A model generated the notes under the pieces. The model did no database searches and was not told the DNA's origin. It saw only the letters and a list, made by a program, of their open reading frames with translations. A program made the translations under genes and the position numbers. Positions 1 through 6,168 of a DNA stretch of 51,021 nucleotides are shown piece after piece; the stretch's first letter is position 1, and each line of letters starts with the position of its first letter. The stretch lies in the IMG/VR virus record IMGVR_UViG_3300031857_018292, positions 1-51,021 of that record; one strand, written 5' to 3'. Source of the DNA: a virus.

Positions 1-1
1 T

Positions 2-70
2 AATTATCGCTATCAAGTATTAGAGCGTAGTGAAGGCTTTAAAATGGTAGTCGAGGAGGACATCAAATGA
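2..70 (+). CDS. C-terminal fragment of an upstream gene
   Basis: An open frame enters from the left edge and stops with TGA at 68-70. It gives about 22 residues ending VVEEDIK. The next gene's ATG at 67 overlaps this stop, which is the usual translational coupling in this genome. Too little remains to name a function. Confidence 0.5.
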   Translation, partial: NYRYQVLERSEGFKMVVEEDIK

Positions 71-297
71 AATGTTCGTTTTGTACTTTTAACCATACCC
101 CAGAAACTTTGCCTTTAATGAAGATGCACGCTCATGAATGCATGATTGAAGGAAACACTAAAGGTATTACACCTGTAGTAGTTTGGAGAGAAGGATCTTT
201 TGTTTTAGTAGCTGAAGCTGAAGAAGGAGAAGTAGTTCATGCAACTATTGACCCGCTTCCAGAACCTGCTGAAGTTAAAGAAGAAGTAGAAGAGTAA
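67..297 (+). CDS. Small zinc-finger-like protein
   Basis: A 76-residue protein. Its N-terminus carries C3-x2-C6 followed by H21 and C25, the spacing of a small C2HC/C2H2 zinc finger. The second half is acidic and ends in a Glu/Val-rich tail. A GGAGGA ribosome site lies just upstream and the ATG overlaps the previous stop. It is the last + strand gene before the long - strand block and converges with it. A nucleic-acid or protein-binding role is only inferred from the finger. Confidence 0.7.
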   Translation: MKCSFCTFNHTPETLPLMKMHAHECMIEGNTKGITPVVVWREGSFVLVAEAEEGEVVHATIDPLPEPAEVKEEVEE

Positions 298-516
298 TTA
301 CTCGTCTACATAATCTGAGTCATCAAAAATATCATAAGCCTTCTCTAGAAGCGCTTCTTCGTGCTTAACGAAATGATGACGACAGAAGAAAAGTTCTCCA
401 AAAGGAAACTTAACTAAATAAAAAGCTTTTGCGCTACAAGAATCGCAACGGTCATGAGGACCTATTGCTTTTTCTGGTTCAAGAGTTGGAGTCGTCGGAA
501 CCGAAGATTCCATCAT
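298..516 (-). CDS. DUF7455-like zinc-binding protein
   Basis: A 72-residue protein. CDSCSAKAFYLV, followed by FGELFFCRHH, matches the short actinobacterial DUF7455 family: a Cys-x2-Cys pair plus a Cys-x2-His pair forming one zinc site. Such genes are common in Actinobacteria and their phages and their function is unknown. It overlaps the neighbouring DUF3039 gene by 38 bases in another frame and is probably co-transcribed with it. It is the last gene of the - strand block. Confidence 0.75.
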   Translation of the reverse strand: MMESSVPTTPTLEPEKAIGPHDRCDSCSAKAFYLVKFPFGELFFCRHHFVKHEEALLEKAYDIFDDSDYVDE

Positions 517-724
517 GTATCTCCTTGCACTCTGGACATATAGGAAACTTCTTAGGATCCCTAGATGGAACCCACACTTTTCCGCACAAAGCTGTAAGTG
601 GGGTTCCTTCTATATAGGATCTTGTTGCGTCATTTTTTGCAACATAGTGAGCAAAACGGTCATGATCTCCGTCTCCTGTACTAAGTCTGGTATCGAGGTC
701 CAGATCGTAGGCTGTTTCACTCAT
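479..724 (-). CDS. DUF3039 family protein
   Basis: An 81-residue protein. The segment GTPLTALCGKVWVPSRDP, followed by FPICPECKEIHDG, is the signature of DUF3039, a small actinobacterial zinc-binding family with one Cys and a later Cys-x2-Cys pair. The upstream HYVAK segment also fits. No biochemical function is known. It sits between the GH130-like gene and the DUF7455 gene, pairing two uncharacterised actinobacterial zinc proteins and supporting an actinobacterial host. Confidence 0.85.
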   Translation of the reverse strand: MSETAYDLDLDTRLSTGDGDHDRFAHYVAKNDATRSYIEGTPLTALCGKVWVPSRDPKKFPICPECKEIHDGIFGSDDSNS

Positions 725-733
725 GTATAGATT

Positions 734-1672
734 TTAATCCTTTATTGGGTGCAGTGATTTTAAAACTGTTTCTTTGGGGAGTGTCGCTATGTGAGATGAA
801 ACATCTTTAGAGCCATAGCTGATTAAAAAGTTCTTGCCTTGTTCACATAACCCAGCAGCGAACTCGACACCCATTTTTTCAAATATAAAGCCTTTAGATA
901 TCTTTTGTATCATTCCTTTTTGGTCATACTGTGCAAAATAATGAACATAAAAACGCAAGTTGTGATTCATAATAGTCCTAGTCCACATGCGATGTACAAC
1001 GGCTAAATATGATCCATCTTTTAGTAGATGTAGATTAGAACTGCCTCGAAGTCCAGCTATTTGATCGTTATCGTTGAGGTGAGTTGTTAAAACATTATCT
1101 TTTATAACTGAGTTAGTTCCATAAATAAAATCAAAGTATGGATTCTTTTCGTAAGGAAGCATCCAGTTTTTCTCTGGTCTAACTCCATCTATGCCTTGGA
1201 GCTTCTCGAAAGATTCGATGGCTGTTAGGTCTTTGTTGAGTCTACAGATGGCTACACGAGCTTTTTCTGTGTGACCCTTCTCCATTGTGATGGCGGTGAA
1301 ATGCCAAGCTCCATCACGATAGAAAAGCTTTGGATCTTCAAGTCCTCGACGAATCTCTCCTTCAGGAGATATCTTTTTTACATCAAGAAGCCTTGGATTA
1401 GTTAACTTATAAGTTTTTTCATCAAGCTCTGATACATAAATCTTGCTCTTAATAGTTCCTTCTACAACTACCTTGTATTCGCCTTGCTCTGTGATTATGT
1501 AGTTTCCAGAACGAAACATTCCCATATAACCTGTAGAAACATGAAAACCAATAGAGAGATTAGTTGCAGACCACTCTTTAATGTTTGGATCAGCTAAGCG
1601 CCTGACATTGTGAATCTCTCCACCAAGTTGTTTGATAGATGGGTAGGTTCTTTCGAGTTTAGTCGACATAGA
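734..1672 (-). CDS. GH130-like five-bladed beta-propeller glycan enzyme
   Basis: A 312-residue protein from the preferred ATG. The motif GLEDPKLF near residue 110, a RGSSNLHLL segment and a final EFAAGLC...LISYGSKD block resemble glycoside hydrolase/phosphorylase family 130 (mannoside phosphorylase-type propellers). The first Asp is the likely catalytic acid. A TTG 21 bases upstream is also in frame, but AAAGGA sits correctly before the ATG at 1672. The start overlaps the methyltransferase stop by 14 bases. The family call is from motifs only. Activity on host or phage glycans is inference. Confidence 0.65.
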   Translation of the reverse strand, partial: SMSTKLERTYPSIKQLGGEIHNVRRLADPNIKEWSATNLSIGFHVSTGYMGMFRSGNYIITEQGEYKVVVEGTIKSKIYVSELDEKTYKLTNPRLLDVKKISPEGEIRRGLEDPKLFYRDGAWHFTAITMEKGHTEKARVAICRLNKDLTAIESFEKLQGIDGVRPEKNWMLPYEKNPYFDFIYGTNSVIKDNVLTTHLNDNDQIAGLRGSSNLHLLKDGSYLAVVHRMWTRTIMNHNLRFYVHYFAQYDQKGMIQKISKGFIFEKMGVEFAAGLCEQGKNFLISYGSKDVSSHIATLPKETVLKSLHPIKD

Positions 1673-2447
1673 TTTCCTTTGGATATCTATCAACTACACC
1701 TTCAAACTTTTTTGTGACTCCAAAAATGTTATCTCCAACATGCTTCATCTCGTATCCAAGCATCTCAAGTTGGAGTGGTACAGAGACTATTCCATCTTCA
1801 AAGATATCTTCAGTCCAAAACTTTCCTTGAAAACCTGCAGCTGCTAACACGGATTTTAAAGTTGGAACGCTGTATTCGTAGTTGTGTCTGTAGAGAGATC
1901 TATCATGACGATATTGCATATAAAAATATGGTTCAATACCAGAAAGTATTTTGCTAATATTTCTTGAGCTTGTTACATTTGGAGTTGTAAGAATAAGTTT
2001 TCCACCATGCTTAAGAACTCTATTCATCTCAGCTAACATAAACATTGGATCAACTTCCATATGCTCGATGACTTCGCAGAGAAGAACTATGTCAAAAGTT
2101 TCATCTGGAACTGGAATTGGGTTTTCTTCAAGGTTAACTCTGTAAACATCTACCTCAGTAGTTTTATTGTTAAGAAAGCATTCCATCTTTCCTGAATATT
2201 CTTTTGTAAGGTCAAAATCAGTAACGGATACCTCAAGGTCTAGGCCAAGTTCTTTAATAGCAAGTGGCATTAAATGAGAAGTTCCAATTTCTAAAAGCTT
2301 TCCTTGTGGCTCATTTTCTACCAAAGTCTGAAGAGTTCTAGCCATTCTACGAGCGTGACCTTGATGGTAAGTATCTTCAGGAGAAATTAAAGATTGAACT
2401 ACTGAAGCGTATTTTTCTGGAATATCTCTGTAAGGTTCTTTAATCAT
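1659..2447 (-). CDS. Class I SAM-dependent methyltransferase
   Basis: A 262-residue protein. Motif I is KLLEIGTS near residue 50, the acidic residue after strand 2 appears in VTDFDL, FDIVLLCEVIEHM is motif IV/post-I, and HGGKLILTTPN is motif V. This is the Methyltransf_11/UbiE-type layout, in which CEVIEH usually marks small-molecule, lipid or sugar methylation rather than DNA methylation. Neighbours are a GH130-like protein, DUF6065 and, across the divergent promoter, a glycosyltransferase. A glycan-tailoring role is plausible but unproven. Overlaps the DUF6065 stop by 4 bases. Confidence 0.8.
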   Translation of the reverse strand: MIKEPYRDIPEKYASVVQSLISPEDTYHQGHARRMARTLQTLVENEPQGKLLEIGTSHLMPLAIKELGLDLEVSVTDFDLTKEYSGKMECFLNNKTTEVDVYRVNLEENPIPVPDETFDIVLLCEVIEHMEVDPMFMLAEMNRVLKHGGKLILTTPNVTSSRNISKILSGIEPYFYMQYRHDRSLYRHNYEYSVPTLKSVLAAAGFQGKFWTEDIFEDGIVSVPLQLEMLGYEMKHVGDNIFGVTKKFEGVVDRYPKEIYVD

Positions 2448-3205
2448 CGTTGATGGTCCTCAAACTTATTACCATATATGTCTTGTCCTTTTAAATAAGA
2501 TCTATCAAACATTTCTCCATTATTTATAAGCTCTGTTCTTTTTGCTTTGCAATCTAAATTGTGTTGTATTTCTTTTTGAACTAAATCTTGACCAAAAAGC
2601 TCTTCCCCATTTACTAAACTAAACGAATCACAATAATATCTAGGAATTGGTATAAAAGAAACTAAATGACTTCCTTTAGGAACAAATATTTTTAAATCGG
2701 GGATCTGAACTTTTAAATTAAAACTAAAATCTCTTCTTAGATTATCAGCTTCTACCACTCCTGTAAGAACTGTTATGTTAGGAATTATATGATTAGGTGG
2801 ATTTATTGTCATAAGATTTACACCTTTAGGTGTTCTAAAATGAACTGGAAGGTTTACTGTAATTATTCCTCCACCAAAATGACTACCAAGAATTGGAAGC
2901 TTTTTTAGTAAAGATTCTTGATCTTCAAAAAATTCAAAGTCAATACCTTTTGTACTAGTATCGCCATTCCAACTAAATGCAAAATCATATTCTGTTACTA
3001 TTGAAAAACCTTGTTGATTTCCTATAGTAAGAGGAAGACATCGATAAGCAAATGATGGAAACCAAGATCTTTGTTTCTCAGTATTTAAAGGGACAACGAC
3101 TCTAAAAATTTGATCGTAGTCAACTGAATGTTCTGTAGGAAGAACTGCAATTGTTTTTTCTGGAACTAAATTAGCTTCTTTATTTATAATATTTGTATCA
3201 AGCAT
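2444..3205 (-). CDS. DUF6065 family protein
   Basis: A 253-residue protein. The block SWFPSFAYRCLPLTIGNQQG near residue 50, the later HFGGGIITVNLP and LFRTP-type segment (here HFRTPKGVNL), and TGVVEADNL match what I recall of DUF6065. That family is found in bacteria and large phages next to glycan and lipid genes. No reaction is known. The gene lies directly downstream of tRNA-Glu on the same strand and overlaps the methyltransferase start by 4 bases, so one transcript probably carries all of them. Confidence 0.7.
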   Translation of the reverse strand: MLDTNIINKEANLVPEKTIAVLPTEHSVDYDQIFRVVVPLNTEKQRSWFPSFAYRCLPLTIGNQQGFSIVTEYDFAFSWNGDTSTKGIDFEFFEDQESLLKKLPILGSHFGGGIITVNLPVHFRTPKGVNLMTINPPNHIIPNITVLTGVVEADNLRRDFSFNLKVQIPDLKIFVPKGSHLVSFIPIPRYYCDSFSLVNGEELFGQDLVQKEIQHNLDCKAKRTELINNGEMFDRSYLKGQDIYGNKFEDHQR

Positions 3206-3210
3206 TGCAG

Positions 3211-3283
3211 TACCCCGTATCGGATTCGAACCGACGATTTCTTCCGTGAGAGGGAAGCGTCATAACCGCTAGACCAACGGGGC
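3211..3283 (-). tRNA. tRNA-Glu (anticodon CTC)
   Basis: A 73-base cloverleaf reads on the - strand. The acceptor is GCCCCGT with ACGGGGT, and the anticodon stem CTTCC/GGAAG encloses a loop with CTC. The variable loop has 5 bases, and the T arm is GTCGG-TTCGAAT-CCGAT. The discriminator is A and no CCA is encoded. It begins one base after the TGA stop of the upstream gene and ends six bases before the DUF6065 start, so it must be cut from a protein-coding transcript. Confidence 0.93.
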
Positions 3284-3532
3284 TCATTCTTTTGAACCTT
3301 CTAGTTTTTGTTCGACCCAAACCTTGTAACCTTCATGGTAAGGATTTACCATGTTAGATCCTACATAAACTTGTCCAGTTTCCATATCAATAAGAATGTA
3401 TTTTTCTGGAGCTTTAGTGATGACTGATAGCTGAACTGGTTCTTCTAGCTCTTCTACATCAGTTCTTTGCCATTCAAAACCAATTTTGTTTTGCAGAATT
3501 TTTCTTCTTTTAGGTTGAGGAACAATTGGCAT
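3284..3532 (-). CDS. Hypothetical protein
   Basis: An 82-residue soluble protein with a basic N-terminus (PKRRKILQNK) and a beta-rich middle (YILIDMETGQVYVGSN). I do not recognise a family. Its stop codon touches the tRNA 5' end and its start overlaps the previous gene's stop by one base, so it belongs to the tRNA-containing operon. Confidence 0.65.
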   Translation of the reverse strand: MPIVPQPKRRKILQNKIGFEWQRTDVEELEEPVQLSVITKAPEKYILIDMETGQVYVGSNMVNPYHEGYKVWVEQKLEGSKE

Positions 3533-3735
3533 TATTTGTCTTCCTCATCTTCAATAATCATTTCGTAGTAGGTTGCGTATGGTTCTGCCCAGCCAATTAA
3601 CTTACTACCAAACATTGTGATTACATCTGCACAGAAAACGATAAAACGATTAGAGGATCCTTGAACTCTGCGCCATGTAGTTCCAAGGTCATCTACTTCT
3701 TCGCTAATGATTATTTCTTCACGCTTCTTTTTCAT
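3532..3735 (-). CDS. Hypothetical protein
   Basis: A 67-residue protein with an acidic C-terminus (IIEDEEDK) and a central hydrophobic stretch (FIVFCADVITMFGSKLIGW) that could be a buried helix or a weak membrane segment. No family recognised. It overlaps the dCMP deaminase 3' end by 17 bases and abuts the next gene, so it is probably translated by coupling. Confidence 0.65.
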   Translation of the reverse strand: MKKKREEIIISEEVDDLGTTWRRVQGSSNRFIVFCADVITMFGSKLIGWAEPYATYYEMIIEDEEDK

Positions 3736-4123
3736 ATGTAATCATCCTCTCAATTCCTGCAGACGCTATCAGCTTTGAGCAACCGGGACAAGGAGTTCCA
3801 GTAATGTAAATTGTTGATCCCTTAAGTTCTTCCCAAGATGCTCTTATTATTGCATTAGCCTCTGAGTGAGTTGCCCAGCAGAGGTCGTAATCACCTTTAG
3901 AGTGTTCTGAAGTTGCATCCAGCGCTCGTGGACATTGACCAGTAGAGCCACATGAGCGTTCATCTCCAGGTGGAGTTCCGTTGTAGCCAGTAGAAATTAT
4001 TTTGTTATTTTTGACAATGACTGTTCCATGCTGAGCTCTGACACAATCTCCACGCAAGGAAACTGCTAGAGCTATGTTCATGTAGTAATGATCCCAGTCG
4101 GGGCGGTGAATCGGTTCTGTCAT
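3719..4123 (-). CDS. Deoxycytidylate (dCMP) deaminase
   Basis: A 134-residue enzyme converting dCMP to dUMP, the substrate for thymidylate synthesis. The cytidine deaminase zinc site is visible: HSEANAI supplies the His ligand and catalytic Glu, and TPCPGCSKLI supplies the two Cys ligands. GYNGTPPGDE near residue 47 is the substrate loop typical of ComEB/dCMP deaminases. Its length is close to the phage members of the family. With the ribonucleotide reductase in the same strand block it forms a deoxynucleotide supply set. A hairpin lies in its upstream leader. Confidence 0.92.
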   Translation of the reverse strand: MTEPIHRPDWDHYYMNIALAVSLRGDCVRAQHGTVIVKNNKIISTGYNGTPPGDERSCGSTGQCPRALDATSEHSKGDYDLCWATHSEANAIIRASWEELKGSTIYITGTPCPGCSKLIASAGIERMITYEKEA

Positions 4124-4143
4124 TCTGAAACCCTATCAAATAA

Positions 4144-4177
4144 GAAACAGGGGCGTGTATTTCAACACCCCTGTTTC
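4144..4177 (-). terminator. Hairpin, possible attenuator or weak terminator
   Basis: A 13-bp stem with a two-base bulge (GAAACAGGGG-TGT against ACA-CG-CCCCTGTTTC) lies between the Lys/Ala-rich gene and the dCMP deaminase. It is followed on the - strand by a poor T tract (TTATTTG). It could end the upstream transcript or modulate read-through. Confidence 0.5.
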
Positions 4178-4209
4178 CACCAAAGGTAGCGAGCCTAGGT
4201 GTTTAAATT

Positions 4210-4506
4210 TTACTTGCTTTTCTTCTTGGCTACTGCTTTCTTTTTTGCTGGAGCCTTTTTTGCCTTGGCTTTTGGTTTAGCTTTGGCTGAAGTTGTTTTC
4301 TTTTTTGCTGCTGCCTTTTTCTTTACTGGCTTAGCAACTTTTCTGGCTAATGGAGTTCCTTCAAGAATTACTCCATCTCCATCACGATCGATTGCTCGCT
4401 TGACAAGCTTTTCAATCTCTTTGTTTTGTTGGTCTTCTTTGATTGCGTAGTAAGCAATTGCAATTCCAATCGCTCCTACAACTAGTATCACTAGGTAAAT
4501 GTCCAT
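4210..4506 (-). CDS. Membrane-anchored protein with EF-hand-like loop and histone-H1-like tail
   Basis: A 98-residue protein with three parts. Residues 3-22 form a hydrophobic membrane segment. Residues about 40-50 contain DRDGDG, a calcium-binding EF-hand/dockerin-type loop. From residue about 58 to the end is a Lys/Ala/Pro-rich repeat tail (AKPKAKAKK, KKKAAAKKK) like histone H1 or bacterial nucleoid proteins. The tail could hold DNA at the membrane, which is inference. The start has GGAAAA upstream. Confidence 0.7.
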   Translation of the reverse strand: MDIYLVILVVGAIGIAIAYYAIKEDQQNKEIEKLVKRAIDRDGDGVILEGTPLARKVAKPVKKKAAAKKKTTSAKAKPKAKAKKAPAKKKAVAKKKSK

Positions 4507-4532
4507 GTGTTTTCCTTATCTCGAGATATGAA

Positions 4533-4721
4533 CTAGCTAATACTACCCTTACCAGCCCATCCTCCGCCACGAAAGATGATAGATGTCTTGCCAAAAAACT
4601 TTCTAGCCTCGTTATTGCAGGTAGGACAAGGGGCAGTTTTTGGAGCTTCTCCAAAAGAATATTGAAGCTCTATAAGTTTGTTGCAGGTATCGCATCTGTA
4701 CTCGTAAGTAATCAATGCCAA
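4533..4721 (-). CDS. FmdB-family zinc ribbon protein
   Basis: A 62-residue protein. YEYRCDTCNKLIELQYSFGEAPKTAPCPTCN is split here into its two halves: C-x2-C at about residue 9 and C-x2-C at about residue 32. FFGKTSIIFRGGGWAGKG follows. This is the FmdB/regulatory zinc ribbon family found throughout bacteria and frequent in actinophages. Function is uncertain; a regulatory role is usually assumed. The start overlaps the WhiB stop by 10 bases. Confidence 0.85.
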   Translation of the reverse strand: MALITYEYRCDTCNKLIELQYSFGEAPKTAPCPTCNNEARKFFGKTSIIFRGGGWAGKGSIS

Positions 4722-5035
4722 GCCCTCCCACTTCTCTTTAGAATAATGCGTCGCTGCTCTTCAGTCAACCCTCCCCAGACGCCATAGATCTCTGGGACCT
4801 TGAGAGCATGCTCTCTACATTGCTGAATAACGGGGCAAGTATTGCATATAGCAACGGCTGCTAGTTCTTTCTTACGCTTTGAAGTTCCTCGTTGATTATG
4901 CTCAAGATAGAAATCTTCAACACTAGAATCTCTACAAGCACCCTCATATTGCCATTCCCATAACTCATGAAGTGGTTCAAGGTTTAAGCTATAGCTTCTA
5001 TCTAACCTAGGAATTTTTTCAGCGCCCACTTCCAT
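4712..5035 (-). CDS. whiB: WhiB-family iron-sulfur transcription factor
   Basis: A 107-residue protein with the four WhiB cysteines: C34 in YEGACRD, then CNTCPVIQQC at about residues 64-73. The GVWGGLTEEQRR motif follows and the C-terminus is basic. WhiB proteins bind a [4Fe-4S] cluster and act with sigma factor region 4 on promoters. They are confined to Actinobacteria and their phages, so this gene strongly marks the host. The phage copy could redirect host sigma factor or respond to redox state; both are inference. It overlaps the cobalamin adenosyltransferase gene by 17 bases. Confidence 0.93.
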   Translation of the reverse strand: MEVGAEKIPRLDRSYSLNLEPLHELWEWQYEGACRDSSVEDFYLEHNQRGTSKRKKELAAVAICNTCPVIQQCREHALKVPEIYGVWGGLTEEQRRIILKRSGRAWH

Positions 5036-5594
5036 CTCCTGGAACCCAAAGCTGGTCGCCCTTGTCTCTGTTCTCGTATCGAGCTAGCACGAATAAAAGA
5101 TCTGAAAGTCTGTTTAAATACTTTGCAGTCAAGACATTCACTCCTTCTCCAAAACTATTAATAGCGTTCCAAGTTCTTCTCTCTGCACGACGCACGATAG
5201 TTCGTGCTACATGAAGATGAGCCGAAGCTGCAGAGCCAGAAGGTAGCACAAATGAGCGTAAAGATGGTAAATCTTTATTATAAAAATCTATTTGAGTTTC
5301 TAAGTAATCTATCTGCTCTTGTGTAATACGAAGTGGTTTTATATTTGGGTTATCTATAACTGGAGTACATAGATCAGCTCCAACATCAAATAAATCATTT
5401 TGAATAGATACAAGCAAAGACTTAATTTCAAAGTTAGTTACATGTAAAAGAGCTACTCCGATATAAGAGTTTGCTTCATCGACAGTTGCGAATGCTTCAA
5501 GTCTTGGATCATTCTTGGAAGTTCTGCTCATGTCTCCTAGAGCTGTCGTTCCATCATCGCCCGTCTTTGTGTAGATACGACTTAAATGAACCAT
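5019..5594 (-). CDS. Cob(I)alamin adenosyltransferase, PduO type
   Basis: A 191-residue enzyme transferring the adenosyl group of ATP to cob(I)alamin to make adenosylcobalamin. The N-terminal ATP loop YTKTGDDGTTALGD (residues 8-21), VDEANSYIG, and LPSGSAASAHLHVARTIVRRAERR followed by NRLSDLLFVLAR are the conserved PduO/MMAB blocks. Its length is normal for the family. It is three genes from an adenosylcobalamin-dependent ribonucleotide reductase on the same strand, so its likely job is to supply that enzyme's cofactor. The start overlaps a 43-residue membrane gene (TAATG). Confidence 0.94.
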   Translation of the reverse strand: MVHLSRIYTKTGDDGTTALGDMSRTSKNDPRLEAFATVDEANSYIGVALLHVTNFEIKSLLVSIQNDLFDVGADLCTPVIDNPNIKPLRITQEQIDYLETQIDFYNKDLPSLRSFVLPSGSAASAHLHVARTIVRRAERRTWNAINSFGEGVNVLTAKYLNRLSDLLFVLARYENRDKGDQLWVPGDGSGR

Positions 5595-5725
5595 TAATGT
5601 CCTGTCATTGATCGCCAGATATCTATGCTGACTCTGTTTGCTATGTACATTGTAAAGAGAGTTAACCCTATTTGAAGGAAAATATCAATAGACACTCTGC
5701 TCTTTTCTTTTGTGTCTAAGGCCAT
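5594..5725 (-). CDS. Small single-span membrane protein
   Basis: A 43-residue frame beginning MALDTKEKSR. It has one hydrophobic segment, IDIFLQIGLTLFTMYIANRV, and ends IWRSMTGH. The ATG at 5725 overlaps the end of the DUF4430 gene by 10 bases, and its TAA overlaps the adenosyltransferase ATG as TAATG. The tight fit on both sides argues that it is real. It lies inside the B12-related gene set and may anchor or assist the secreted DUF4430 protein, which is speculation. Confidence 0.65.
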   Translation of the reverse strand: MALDTKEKSRVSIDIFLQIGLTLFTMYIANRVSIDIWRSMTGH

Positions 5726-6168
5726 CGTAGATCTCCATTGGTAGAAAAGACTAATCCTAAACTATCACCAGGTAAAACAATGGTTTCGTTTATACCTTTT
5801 TGAGCCCATCCCCAGTCATTAAGAAACGGTACTAGTTGGTTTTTCTTTACGATCACTGCCCAGAAAGCGTTCTCTGGTGGCATTACATCGCAAGACTCTA
5901 CAGATTTACTTGGAAGATTATTAACTCTGCAGACAACAGCATCTCCATACTTCTGAGTACCTTCTACTTCAAAACCAGCTTGTTTAACAAGTTCTAAAGC
6001 GTTTGTAGGTCCAGATGCTTTAATGCACTTTTCAACTTTAGTTGAGTTATCTAATGAACCAAAGTCAACATAAAAATTAACGCATGACTCATTATTGTTT
6101 TGAACAACATGAAAGCCACCAGCAAAAACTAGAAAAGCGATAATGGAAAGAGATAACTCTTTTTTCAT
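5716..6168 (-). CDS. Secreted/anchored DUF4430 (transcobalamin C-terminal-like) protein
   Basis: A 150-residue protein from the ATG at 6168. Residues 4-20 form an N-terminal membrane or signal segment (LSLSIIAFLVFAGGFHV). The rest fits the DUF4430/transcobalamin-like C-terminal fold: NALELVKQAG, then a strand pair, then ENAFWAVIVKKNQ, then WAQKGINETIVLPGDSLGLVF, which is the usual GD-containing final strand. An upstream in-frame ATG would add 16 residues, but the TAATG overlap with the reductase stop and AAAGGA upstream favour 6168. Placement between a B12-dependent reductase and an adenosyltransferase suggests cobalamin capture. Family assignment is by pattern only. Confidence 0.6.
   Translation of the reverse strand: MKKELSLSIIAFLVFAGGFHVVQNNNESCVNFYVDFGSLDNSTKVEKCIKASGPTNALELVKQAGFEVEGTQKYGDAVVCRVNNLPSKSVESCDVMPPENAFWAVIVKKNQLVPFLNDWGWAQKGINETIVLPGDSLGLVFSTNGDLRWP

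Noticed and set aside
1673-1693. TTG start for the GH130-like gene
   Set aside because: The ATG at 1672 has a well-placed AAAGGA, and the longer form would deepen the overlap with the methyltransferase.
4412-4787. Frames of 80 and 114 residues over the FmdB and Lys-rich genes
   Set aside because: They run through genes with clear motifs in another frame.
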